From Rhodopseudomonas_A palustris_F (lineage in GTDB: Bacteria; Pseudomonadota; Alphaproteobacteria; Rhizobiales; Xanthobacteraceae): a stretch of 64,000 bases of DNA. Below are positions 33,027-41,420 of the stretch, one piece after another. How positions within the stretch are numbered: the first letter of the stretch is position 1; the number at the start of each line of letters is the position of its first letter. Where the stretch lies: contig NC_007925.1 in assembly GCF_000013745.1 (NCBI RefSeq), forward strand, positions 1,612,001 to 1,676,000, in the 5' to 3' direction. The position numbers and the translations under genes are program-made. Below the pieces are notes generated by a model. That model was not told where the DNA came from and did not search any database. It was given only the letters and a program-made list of their open reading frames with translations.

Positions 33027-34241
33027 ATGGCGGGTAACGACCAGGTCGATCAGGACGCCATCGCTGCGCAATGGGAAGCGCAGATGGCCTCAGAGGATCC
33101 CGAAGAGGCCGCCAAGAACGCCGCCGCCAACGAACTCACCGGGGCGATGGCCGACCAGTGGGCGGCGATGGTCGAGGACGGCAGCCGCGACCTCGGCAAC
33201 ACCACCGGCACCGGCAAGAGCGGCGGCGAACGGGTCCTGACCCAGGAGGAAATCGACAACCTGCTCGGCTTCTCGATCGGCGAGATCAATCTCGACGATC
33301 ATTCCGGCATTCGCGCCATCATCGATTCGGCGATGGTGTCCTACGAACGCCTGCCGATGCTGGAAATCGTGTTCGACCGATTGGTGCGGTTGATGACGAC
33401 GTCGCTGCGCAATTTCACTTCGGACAACGTCGAAGTCTCGCTCGACCGCATCACCTCGGTGCGGTTCTCCGACTACATGAGTTCGATTCCGCTGCCCGCG
33501 GTGCTGAGCGTGTTCAAGGCCGAGGAATGGGAGAATTTCGGTCTCGCCACGGTGGATTCGGCGCTGATCTATTCGATGATCGACGTGCTGCTCGGCGGTC
33601 GCCGCGGCCAGGCCTCGATGCGGGTCGAGGGCCGGCCCTACACCACGATCGAAACCAATCTGGTGAAGCGGCTGGTCGAAGTGGTGCTGGCCGACGCCGA
33701 ACAGGCGTTCCGGCCGCTGTCGCCGGTGACCTTCAAGATCGACCGGCTGGAAACCAATCCGCGGTTCGCCGCGATCACCCGGCCGGCCAACGCCGCGATC
33801 CTGGTGCGGCTGCACATCGACATGGAAGACCGCGGCGGCAACATCGAGTTGCTGCTGCCCTACGCGACGATCGAGCCGATCCGCGCCGTGCTCATGCAGA
33901 TGTTCATGGGCGAAAAATTCGGCCGCGATCCGATCTGGGAAGGCCATCTGTCCACCGAGATCGCCCAGGCGGAGATTTCGGTCGACGCCGTGCTGTACGA
34001 AGCCGAGATCCCGCTGAAGCAATTGATGCGGCTCAAGGTCGGCGACACCTTGCCGCTGGAATTGCGCGCCGACGCGCTGGTCGCGGTGCGCTGCGGCAAC
34101 GTCACCTTGACCGAAGGCCGGATGGGCCGCGTCGCCGACCGCGTCGCGATCCGCGTCACCAAGCAGTTGCGCAAGCCGAACACCACCTACGCGATGTTCG
34201 AGAAAGCCGACGAGCAGACCAAACTAATGGAGACACAATGA
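33027..34241 (+). CDS. fliM: Flagellar motor switch protein FliM
   Basis: The 404-aa C-ring protein has the CheY-P-binding motif (LTQEEIDNLLGF). It lies near residue 72, behind a ~70-residue Ala/Glu-rich leader, instead of at the extreme N-terminus. The CheC-like middle domain has SSIPLPAVLSVFKAEEW and a GGR-type loop (LLGGRRGQ). The C-terminal FliN-like domain runs from LKVGDTLPLEL onward. It receives chemotaxis signals and sets rotation. The stop overlaps the next start (ATGA). Confidence 0.96.
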   Translation: MAGNDQVDQDAIAAQWEAQMASEDPEEAAKNAAANELTGAMADQWAAMVEDGSRDLGNTTGTGKSGGERVLTQEEIDNLLGFSIGEINLDDHSGIRAIIDSAMVSYERLPMLEIVFDRLVRLMTTSLRNFTSDNVEVSLDRITSVRFSDYMSSIPLPAVLSVFKAEEWENFGLATVDSALIYSMIDVLLGGRRGQASMRVEGRPYTTIETNLVKRLVEVVLADAEQAFRPLSPVTFKIDRLETNPRFAAITRPANAAILVRLHIDMEDRGGNIELLLPYATIEPIRAVLMQMFMGEKFGRDPIWEGHLSTEIAQAEISVDAVLYEAEIPLKQLMRLKVGDTLPLELRADALVAVRCGNVTLTEGRMGRVADRVAIRVTKQLRKPNTTYAMFEKADEQTKLMETQ

Positions 34242-34696
34242 GCCATTCATTAGGAATTGCCATCGAAAGTCTGGTTGCCGCCCTGCTGATGCTGACCATC
34301 GCCTACTGCATGCTGCTGAACAAGCGGCTGAAGTGCCTGAAGGCGGACGAGCACTCCTTGAAGGCGACGATCGGCGAACTGATCACCGCCACCGAAATCG
34401 CCGAGCGCGCGATCGGTGGGCTGAAGCTCACGGTGCGCGACGTCAACGAGAACCTGCGCAACCAGATCGCCGCCGCCGGCAGCCTCTCGGAACAGCTCGA
34501 CAAGCAACTCGCCGAGGGTGACAACGTGTTGCGCCGGCTGTCGCGGATCGCCAGCGCCGCGCGGCAGCCCGCCGCCGAGCCGCTGGCGCACGCGCACGCG
34601 CAGGCGCAGGCGCAGGCATTGTCGCCGGCCAAGGCGGTCGCCGCCGCGGCGCAGGCTTTCGCCGAACGTAGAAGGGCCGATGGCATCGCCGCATGA
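34238..34696 (+). CDS. DUF6468-type membrane protein of the flagellar operon
   Basis: The 152-aa protein has an N-terminal membrane helix (IESLVAALLMLTIAYCMLL, about residues 9-27). A cytoplasmic coiled coil follows (LKADEHSLKATIGELITATEIAERAIGGLKLTVRDVNENLRNQI), then an A-H/A-Q repeat tail. The layout is that of the DUF6468 family encoded beside fliM and motE in Rhizobiales. Function not established. ATGA overlaps at both ends show tight coupling to fliM and motE. Confidence 0.8.
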   Translation: MSHSLGIAIESLVAALLMLTIAYCMLLNKRLKCLKADEHSLKATIGELITATEIAERAIGGLKLTVRDVNENLRNQIAAAGSLSEQLDKQLAEGDNVLRRLSRIASAARQPAAEPLAHAHAQAQAQALSPAKAVAAAAQAFAERRRADGIAA

Positions 34697-35460
34697 AGCT
34701 GTTCCGGGATATCCGCGTCATCCCCGTGGTGCTGGTCGCGGTCTTCGGCCTCGCGGTGCTGAAGGTCGCAGGCCTGCTGCTCGACGGCGGCTATGTGTTC
34801 GACTACCAGCCGCACGCGACCAAGCCGTCCTGGGCGGAGGAGAATCTCAACTTCCCGACCGGGCGCAGCTACGATGAGGATATCACCGGCTCGACCGCGG
34901 CCAAGAAAGACGACAAGCCCGCGGTCGCCGCGCCGGAAATCTCCACCTCGACCGAGCCGCCGGTGATCAACGAACCGCCGCCGCAGGTGTCGCCGGCGGA
35001 GCGCGCGCTGTTGGAGCGGCTGCAGGCGCGCCGCCAGGAGCTCGACGCCCGCGCCCGCGAAGTGGAAATCCGCGAGAGCCTGCTGAAGGCGGCGGAGAAG
35101 CGCATCGACTCCAAGGTCGAAGAATTGAAGGGCGTGGAGTCGCGGATCGCCGCCACCAGCGGCCAGAAGACCGAGACCGAAGCCGCCCGCTTCAAGAGCA
35201 TCATCACCATGTATGAGGGGATGAAGCCGAAGGACGCCGCCAAGGTGTTCGACCGGCTGGAAATGCCGGTCTTGTTCGAAATCGCCTCGCAGATCGCGCC
35301 GCGCAAGATGTCCGACATTCTCGGGCTGATGGCGCCGGAGGCCGCCGAGCGCTTGACCGTCGAACTGGCGCGCCGCGCCGGCGGCGGCGGCGACCGATCG
35401 GCGATCGCGGTGGAATTGCCCAAGATCGAAGGCAAACCGGCGCCACAAAATCGCAACTAA
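34693..35460 (+). CDS. motE: MotE-family periplasmic motility protein
   Basis: The 255-aa protein has an N-terminal anchor or signal (VIPVVLVAVFGLAVLKVAGLLL, residues 9-30). A Pro-rich linker follows, then a coiled coil (about residues 100-150) and the MgtE-N/MotE-like domain (MYEGMKPKDAAKVFDRLEMPVLFEIASQIAPRKMSDILGLMAPEAAERLTVEL). In Sinorhizobium MotE is a periplasmic chaperone for the stator-linked MotC. No motC is in the window, but the next gene encodes a large exported TPR protein. Translationally coupled to the upstream gene. Confidence 0.85.
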   Translation: MKLFRDIRVIPVVLVAVFGLAVLKVAGLLLDGGYVFDYQPHATKPSWAEENLNFPTGRSYDEDITGSTAAKKDDKPAVAAPEISTSTEPPVINEPPPQVSPAERALLERLQARRQELDARAREVEIRESLLKAAEKRIDSKVEELKGVESRIAATSGQKTETEAARFKSIITMYEGMKPKDAAKVFDRLEMPVLFEIASQIAPRKMSDILGLMAPEAAERLTVELARRAGGGGDRSAIAVELPKIEGKPAPQNRN

Positions 35461-35469
35461 CGGGGATAT

Positions 35470-35485
35470 TTAACAACTCCTTAAA
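35470..35485 (+). promoter_or_regulatory. CtrA box upstream of the TPR protein gene
   Basis: TTAA-CAACTCC-TTAAA is a TTAA-N7-TTAA match with A in place of the final C. It starts 10 bp past the motE stop and 74 bp before the next ATG, a normal promoter distance. It implies that the TPR gene has its own CtrA-controlled promoter. Confidence 0.65.
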
Positions 35486-35558
35486 TCGCAAAATCTAGAT
35501 TTCGAAGCTCGCCTGGTCGCTGCATCAGCGGGATCACGCGCGTTCGAGAAACGACGTC

Positions 35559-38500
35559 ATGGCACGAACGGCTGCGAAGCTCTGTTGGTCGCGCGCCTGC
35601 GAAATCTCGCGGGCGGCGCGGCGTTGGTTCGGCGCGCCGCGCGGCGGCCTCGCCGGGCTGATGCTGATGGCAGCGACCGCCCCGGCGCTGGCGCAGGCGC
35701 CGCTGGTGCGAGGCGAGGCGACGCTGTCGGCGGGCGGCGGCTACGCGCGGCTGGTGCTCAAGCTCAACGAGGACGTCGAGTCCGACGTGGTGGTGGCCGG
35801 CAGCGTGCTGGTGATTCGCTTCAAGCGGCCGGTCTGGGTTCCGATCGACAAATTGGCCGACGCGGTGCCCGACTATGTCGGCTCGGCGCGCCGCGATCCG
35901 GATGGCGGCGCGATCCGGCTGGCGCTGCAACGCAAGGTCACCGTCAATTCGATGGCCGCCGGCGAACGGCTTTACGTCGACCTGTTGCCCGACGACTGGA
36001 AAGGCGCGCCGCCGGGATTGCCGCAGGACGTGCTGAAGGAATTGTCGGACCGCGCCCGCGCCGCGGAAAAGGCGTTGCGGCAGCAGCGCGCGGCTTTCGC
36101 CGCCAAGGTGCGGCCGCCGATCCGGGTGCGCGCCGCGGTGCAGCCGACCTTCGTGCGCTACGTGTTCGAAATGCCCGACGGCGTCACCGTCAATTCGACG
36201 CTGAGCGACCAGAAGTTGTCCTTGCTGTTCACCGCGCCGCTGACCTTCGATCTGGCCGATGCCAAGATCGCGGCGCCGCCGAACATTGCCTCGATCATCC
36301 AGGCGACCGATGTCGACCGCTCGGCGGTCGAGATCGGACTGATCGGCGATGTCGACGTGCATTCGTTCCGCGAGGAGAAGAACTACATCGTCGACATCGG
36401 CTTCCAACAATCCGAGCCGGCGCAGTCGCTGCCGGCGGCGATCAGCCGGCTGCAATCCGAGCTGCGCGGCGTTCGCGCGTCGCCGCCCGGCGAAATTGCG
36501 CCGCCGACCTCGGAGTTGATCGCGCAGCAGATGAAATCCGACCCGAAGCCGGCCGCAAAGGTCGAAGCCAAAGTCGAGCCCAAGGTCGAAGCCAAGGTCG
36601 AGCCCAAGGTCGAAGCCAAGGCCGAGCCGAAGGCCGAACCCAAGGCCGAACCTAAGGCCCAAGCCAAGGTCGAAGCCAAGGTTGAGCCCAAGGTTGAACC
36701 CAAGGTTGAACCCAAGGTTGAACCCAAGGTTGAACCCAAGGTTGAACCCAAGGTTGAACCCAAGGTTGAACCGAAGGCCGGGGTGAAGGCGGAGGCGGCG
36801 GCGACCCCGCCGGAGACCGCCGCCGCGGCGGTCGCGTCCAAGCCGGCGGCGGTCGCCGACAAGCCGGCGCCGCCCGCCGTGGTCCCGCCGCCGCCCGCAG
36901 CGGCGGAAGCCGGCCCGGCGGTCGATATTCAGCGCACCAATGCCGGGCTGCGGTTGCAGTTTCCATTCGCGGCTCCGGTGGCCGGCGCGCTGTTCCGGCG
37001 CGCCGATACGCTGTGGCTGGTGTTCGATTCCAAGAAGCTGGTCGATCTCGAGCCGGTGCGCCGCCAGGGCGGCTCGAACATCGCCGAGATCTCCGGCCTC
37101 GCGCTGCCGACCGGGCAGGCGGTGCGTATCCGGCTCAGCCGGCCGCAATTGGCGGCGCTGACCGGCGACGCGCAGGGCTGGACGCTGACCTTCGCCGACG
37201 CCGTGCAATCGCCGTCGCTGCCGCTGCAGGCGGTGCGCAACATCTCCGATCCGGCGCGCGCCAACGTCACCATTCCGCTGCCGGGCGCCGGCACATTGCA
37301 CCGGGTCGTCGATCCCGATGCCGGCGATACGCTGATGGTGGTCACCGCGGCGCCGCCGGCGCGCGGCTTGCTGAAGCGCCAGGACTTCGTCGAATTCGCG
37401 CTGTTGGAATCGCTGCACGGCGTGGTGGTGCAGCCGTATTCCGACGACGTCACCGCGGTGGTCGCCGACGACAAGGTGGTGGTGAGCCGGCCCGGCGGGC
37501 TGACGCTGTCGTCGGCGTCGTTCGGCGGCAACGAGCGCGGCACCGCGCGCACCCGCCCGATCTTCGACGTCAACGAGTGGCAGAAGAACCAGCAGGGCAG
37601 CTTCGCCGAGCGACAGGACGAACTGATCAACGCTTCCGCGAAAGCCAGCGGCGAGGCGCGCACCATGGCGCGCTACGAGCTGGCGCGGTTCTACATGGCG
37701 CGCGGCATGTATGCCGAGGCCAAGGGCGTCATCGACCTGGTGCTCGGCGACTTGAAGTCGGGCCAGGACGATCCGATCGCGCTGATCATCCGCGCCGCCT
37801 GCAGCGTGATGATCGGCCATCCCGACGAGGCGCTGAAAGACCTCGGCAATCCGGCGATCGGCGCCAACTTCGACGCCCAGCTGTGGCGGGCGCTGGCGGC
37901 GGCCAAGCAGGGCAAATGGCCGGAAGCCCGCGAAAAGCTGAAGAACGTCGAATTCATCACCAACGGCTTGCCGCTGGATATGCAGCGCGTGGTGATCAGC
38001 GAGGCGATGCGCGCGTCGCTGGAAGTCAACGACTATGCCGGCGCCACCAATCTGTCGAGCGAACTCGATCATGTCGGCGTGCCGAGCGAGTTGCAGCCGG
38101 CGGTGGCGGTGTTGCGCGGCCGGCTCGACCAGGCGCTGGGGCGCGAGGGCGACGCGCTGGTGAAATATCGCGAGGCCATCGTGTCCGCCAACCGCGCCGC
38201 GGCGACCGAAGCCAAGCTGCTCGACCTGATGCTGCGGCAGAAGCGCGGCGAGATCTCGCCGGCCGACATGCTGCCCGAACTGGAGCAGCTGGCGTTGACC
38301 TGGCGCGGCGACGAGATCGAGGTGCGCGCCCAGCAGATGATGGCGAAGATGTATGCCGATCTCGGCCGCTATCGGGAAGCGCTGGCGGCCGCGCAGCTCG
38401 CCACCGAACTGCTGCCGAATTCGCAGAGCGCGCGGCAAGCCCAGGACGACGCCTCGGCGCTGTTCGCGCAAGTCTATCTCAGTCAGAAGGGCGACGACAT

Positions 38501-39344
38501 GGCGCCGATCGACGCCTTGGCGATGTTCTACGACTACCGCGGCCTGACCCCGATCGGCCGCCGCGGCGACGAAATGATCCGAAAGCTGGCGGACCGGCTG
38601 GTCGCGGTCGACCTGCTCGATCAGGCCGCCGAACTGTTGCAGTACCAAGTCGATCGCCGCATGGAAGGCGCGGCGCGCGCCCAAGTCGCGGCCCGGCTCG
38701 CCATGGTCTATCTGATGAACCGCAAGCCGGACCGCGCCATCACCGCGTTGCGCTCGACGAGGATCGCCGACCTGTCCGGCGAATTGCGTACCCAGCGGCT
38801 GTTACTGGAGGGCCGCGCGCAGAGCGACATCGGCCGCCACGATCTGGCGCTCGATATCATCTCCAACATCTCCGGCCGCGAGGCGATCCGGCTGCGCGCC
38901 GACATCTATTGGGCGAGCCGGCGCTGGCGCGAGGCCTCCGAACAGATCGAACTTTATCTCGGCGACCGCTGGCGCGACTTCAAGCCGCTCGACGCCGCCG
39001 AGAAGAGCGACGTGATCCGCGCCGTGGTCGGCTACGCCTTGGCCGAGGACGCGCTCGGGCTCGGCCGGTTCCGCGAGAAATTCGCGCCGTTGATGACCGG
39101 CGGCGCCGACAAGGTGGCGTTCGACGTCGCCTCGGCCCCGTCCGACGGCAGCAACGCCGAATTCAGCGCGATCGCCAAGATGGCGGCCAGCGTCGACACG
39201 CTGGACGGCTTCCTGCGCGAGATGAAGGCGCGCTTCCCGGACGCCAGCGCCAAGGTGATCCTGCCGCAGCAACCGCCGGCCGACAGCGACACCACCGGGT
39301 CGCTGCCGTCGATCGCGGTGCGGCAGATTCCGCTGGGACGGTAG
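35559..39344 (+). CDS. Large exported TPR protein of the motility cluster
   Basis: The 1261-aa protein has an N-terminal signal peptide ending near residue 47 (ATAPALAQA). A beta-rich AMIN-like region follows to about 330 (LVLKLNEDVESDVVVAGSVLVIRF). A Lys-Val-Glu-Pro repeat linker lies at about 334-407. A second beta-rich region comes next, and a long helical C-terminal half (about 700-1240) of TPR-like repeats (ARYELARFYMARGMYAEAKGVIDLVLGD, YREALAAAQLATELLP). No enzyme motif is seen. Position between motE and fliP and its own CtrA box suggest a periplasmic motility scaffold, possibly a MotC counterpart. That role is inference. Confidence 0.85.
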   Translation: MARTAAKLCWSRACEISRAARRWFGAPRGGLAGLMLMAATAPALAQAPLVRGEATLSAGGGYARLVLKLNEDVESDVVVAGSVLVIRFKRPVWVPIDKLADAVPDYVGSARRDPDGGAIRLALQRKVTVNSMAAGERLYVDLLPDDWKGAPPGLPQDVLKELSDRARAAEKALRQQRAAFAAKVRPPIRVRAAVQPTFVRYVFEMPDGVTVNSTLSDQKLSLLFTAPLTFDLADAKIAAPPNIASIIQATDVDRSAVEIGLIGDVDVHSFREEKNYIVDIGFQQSEPAQSLPAAISRLQSELRGVRASPPGEIAPPTSELIAQQMKSDPKPAAKVEAKVEPKVEAKVEPKVEAKAEPKAEPKAEPKAQAKVEAKVEPKVEPKVEPKVEPKVEPKVEPKVEPKVEPKAGVKAEAAATPPETAAAAVASKPAAVADKPAPPAVVPPPPAAAEAGPAVDIQRTNAGLRLQFPFAAPVAGALFRRADTLWLVFDSKKLVDLEPVRRQGGSNIAEISGLALPTGQAVRIRLSRPQLAALTGDAQGWTLTFADAVQSPSLPLQAVRNISDPARANVTIPLPGAGTLHRVVDPDAGDTLMVVTAAPPARGLLKRQDFVEFALLESLHGVVVQPYSDDVTAVVADDKVVVSRPGGLTLSSASFGGNERGTARTRPIFDVNEWQKNQQGSFAERQDELINASAKASGEARTMARYELARFYMARGMYAEAKGVIDLVLGDLKSGQDDPIALIIRAACSVMIGHPDEALKDLGNPAIGANFDAQLWRALAAAKQGKWPEAREKLKNVEFITNGLPLDMQRVVISEAMRASLEVNDYAGATNLSSELDHVGVPSELQPAVAVLRGRLDQALGREGDALVKYREAIVSANRAAATEAKLLDLMLRQKRGEISPADMLPELEQLALTWRGDEIEVRAQQMMAKMYADLGRYREALAAAQLATELLPNSQSARQAQDDASALFAQVYLSQKGDDMAPIDALAMFYDYRGLTPIGRRGDEMIRKLADRLVAVDLLDQAAELLQYQVDRRMEGAARAQVAARLAMVYLMNRKPDRAITALRSTRIADLSGELRTQRLLLEGRAQSDIGRHDLALDIISNISGREAIRLRADIYWASRRWREASEQIELYLGDRWRDFKPLDAAEKSDVIRAVVGYALAEDALGLGRFREKFAPLMTGGADKVAFDVASAPSDGSNAEFSAIAKMAASVDTLDGFLREMKARFPDASAKVILPQQPPADSDTTGSLPSIAVRQIPLGR
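36558..36776 (+). repeat. 12-bp minisatellite coding KVEP/KVEA repeats
   Basis: About eighteen 12-bp units (AAGGTTGAACCC and variants) encode K-(V/A)-E-(P/A) repeats. Upstream units use GTC/GCC variants, while the last eight or so are nearly identical. That points to recent expansion by slippage. All unit changes keep frame, so linker length in the TPR protein can vary between strains. Confidence 0.95.
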
Positions 39345-39569
39345 GCGCGTATCATTGCTGCGCGGTCGGTCTAACCGAGCGTTCTGGTGATCCAGATTGA
39401 TAGATAACATGAAGCCCGTTTTGCCCGCGGAACCGGAAGGAGCGCGAATCCTTCGACAATGGCTGGTTCGGCAAACGGCGCTTGTGACTAGATCAGTCTC
39501 CCAAAATATAGCAATGTGGAGTGCGCATCTCTACCAGATGCAATGAATGCGGGCTGGAGCGAAAGTGCC

Positions 39570-40013
39570 ATGAGCGACGATCTTGACGCCATGGAAGATG
39601 GCCGGGAGACCACCGTCACCAAAGAACTCGTCGAAAAGCGAGTCCGGGATTGGAAGGATCGTCTTCATGATCTGTTCCGAGATGTCAGCACCTGGGCGGA
39701 GAAGAACGGATGGCGAGTCGACGATCACGGTAAGGTCTCGATGCACGAAGAGCTCATGCAGAAATACGACGTGCCTGCGACGGACCAGCCGACACTTCGT
39801 TTGGACGATGGTCGCGGCTATGCGCTCTTCAAACCGAAGGCATTATGGGTGATCGGTGCAAACGGGCGTATCGATCTGTATACGTCAAAGGGCACGTTTA
39901 TCATCGTGGATCTGGCGGAACGCGGCGATGCTCCTCAATGGACGATTTTTAGAGCCAGCCAAAAGCGCGAAGGCGATGCTTTCTCACCGGAAATGATCGC
40001 AGATTTGGTCTGA
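39570..40013 (+). CDS. LWVxGxNGRID-domain partner of HEPN copy 2
   Basis: The 147-aa protein is homologous along residues 19-145 to the C-terminal part of the protein at 4462-5406. Shared elements are VxxRVxDWxxRxxDL, VxMxEELMQxYxVP, LWVxGxNGRID, DLA and PxW. The nuclease-like N-terminal domain is absent here, so the shared domain is the constant part of the module. Start at 39570 is chosen for GGAG upstream; ATGs at 39516 and 39543 are alternatives. The HEPN gene follows after one base. Lower GC than neighbours. No known family recognised. Confidence 0.68.
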   Translation: MSDDLDAMEDGRETTVTKELVEKRVRDWKDRLHDLFRDVSTWAEKNGWRVDDHGKVSMHEELMQKYDVPATDQPTLRLDDGRGYALFKPKALWVIGANGRIDLYTSKGTFIIVDLAERGDAPQWTIFRASQKREGDAFSPEMIADLV

Positions 40014-40014
40014 C

Positions 40015-40470
40015 ATGGAGAAGCTTCCAGAGATCAAAGCGAGTTACGATTGGTTCTTCGCACATTACCAGGCCGAAATTTCGGACCGAGCCAAAGGCAA
40101 CGATATTGCTGGAATCGATCGAATGGAGTTGCGGCGCGATATCCTTGAGCGCGGCATTTTCGTTCTGATGTTTGGCCAGTTTGAGAAGGCGGTGAATTCG
40201 AAATTCGAAGATGCGGTCAACGCGCGCGCCGCGAACCCTGATTGGACACATCGGCGAGGCTGGGACACACCTTCCGTCAAGGCGAAGAAAGTGCCATTCG
40301 ATACCAGGTTGGCGATGGTTCTGGACAGCCGGAAGCCATCATTCGGGCGTATCTTGCAAACCTATGCGATACGCAACCATTGCGCTCACGGCGGGACTAC
40401 GAGCGCGGTGGGCTCGATCGACGCTCTGGTAGCCGACCTCTACCGCTGGCATGGAGAGCTGCGGAACTGA
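40015..40470 (+). CDS. HEPN-type putative RNase, copy 2
   Basis: The 151-aa helical protein has R-N-H-C-A-H at residues 120-125, the HEPN R-x4-H active-site signature, in YAIRNHCAHGG. An earlier helix with GQFEKAV matches the equivalent AQFEFLA in HEPN copy 1. Its ATG is one base behind the partner's stop, so the pair is coupled. Likely an RNA-cutting toxin or effector restrained by the partner; this is inferred from the HEPN motif and gene pairing. It is convergent with fliP. Confidence 0.75.
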   Translation: MEKLPEIKASYDWFFAHYQAEISDRAKGNDIAGIDRMELRRDILERGIFVLMFGQFEKAVNSKFEDAVNARAANPDWTHRRGWDTPSVKAKKVPFDTRLAMVLDSRKPSFGRILQTYAIRNHCAHGGTTSAVGSIDALVADLYRWHGELRN

Positions 40471-40476
40471 GAGTTG

Positions 40477-40495
40477 ATACCAGCAATACTGGTAT
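40477..40495 (+). terminator. Small hairpin after HEPN copy 2
   Basis: ATACCAG and CTGGTAT arms (7 bp) with a 5-base loop lie 7 bp past the stop. No T-run follows, so termination is uncertain. It could also mark the cassette edge. Confidence 0.35.
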
Positions 40496-40655
40496 GACTC
40501 CATGACGCGGCCTTGGTCTGGTGAACCGGCGGGTTGCCGCCCCGATTTCGCGAGGCGAGGCAAGCGCGACCCGCACGAGCAAAGTCATATTTGGCTTTTT
40601 CTTGTTAGGCGAAATCTCGCACATCAACTGCGGTGATAAGCTGAATGCGGCGCCG

Positions 40656-41420
40656 CTAACTGGGCCCGTAGCTCTGCACCAGTGAGCCTGCCACCAGCGA
40701 CCAGCCGTCGACCAACACGAAGAAGATCAGCTTGAACGGCAGCGACACCACCACCGGCGGCAGCATCATCATGCCCATCGACATCAGCACCGAGGCCACC
40801 ACCAGGTCGATGATCAGGAACGGCAGGAACAACAGAAAGCCGATCTCGAAGGCGCGCTTCAGTTCCGAGATCATGAAGGCCGGCACCAGGATGCGCAGCG
40901 ACAGGTCGTCGGGGGTGGCCGGGATCGGCTCGTTGGACAGGTCCATGAACAGCTTCAGGTCCTTTTCGCGGACGTTCTTCTGCATGAAGCCGCGCAGCGG
41001 CACCACCGCGCGCTGCAGCGCCTCCTCGACGGTGATCTGGTTGGCGATCAAGGGCTTGATGCCGTCGTCATAGGATTTCTGCAGCACCGGCCCCATCACG
41101 AAGGCGGTGAGAAACAGCGCCAAAGCCAGGATCACCGAATTCGGCGGCGCGGTCGCGGTGCCGAGCGCGGTGCGCAGCAGCGACAGCACCACCACGATCC
41201 GGGTGAACGACGTCATCATGATCAGGATCGACGGCGCGATCGACAGTACCGTCAACAGCGCGATCAGCTGGATCGCGCGCTCGGTGACGCCGCCGCCGCC
41301 CGGGCCGCCGCCGAGATTGATGCTGATATCCTGCGCCAACGCCGGATCGGCGAGCGATCCGGCGGCGATCAGGGTGAGGAGGAATGCAACAACTCTACGC
41401 GGGGTGTTCGGCGATCTCAC
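40656..41420 (-). CDS. fliP: Flagellar type III export protein FliP
   Basis: The 254-aa protein has a cleavable signal (ending ADPALAQ near residue 29), as known for FliP. Export-gate helices follow: VLSIAPSILIMMTSFTRIVVVLSLLRTALGT, VILALALFLTAFVMGP and LLFLPFLIIDLVVASVLMSMGMMMLPPVVVSLPFKLIFFVLVDGW. All are strongly conserved. It forms the export gate with FliQ and FliR (44.4-45.5 kb). Its GTG start overlaps the fliO stop (GTGA). Confidence 0.98.
   Translation of the reverse strand: MRSPNTPRRVVAFLLTLIAAGSLADPALAQDISINLGGGPGGGGVTERAIQLIALLTVLSIAPSILIMMTSFTRIVVVLSLLRTALGTATAPPNSVILALALFLTAFVMGPVLQKSYDDGIKPLIANQITVEEALQRAVVPLRGFMQKNVREKDLKLFMDLSNEPIPATPDDLSLRILVPAFMISELKRAFEIGFLLFLPFLIIDLVVASVLMSMGMMMLPPVVVSLPFKLIFFVLVDGWSLVAGSLVQSYGPS

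Noticed and set aside
35481..38684. Long open frame of about 1067 codons antisense to the TPR gene
   Set aside because: It is rich in Arg, His, Gln and Gly, has no domain logic, and mirrors the third-position GC bias of the sense gene.
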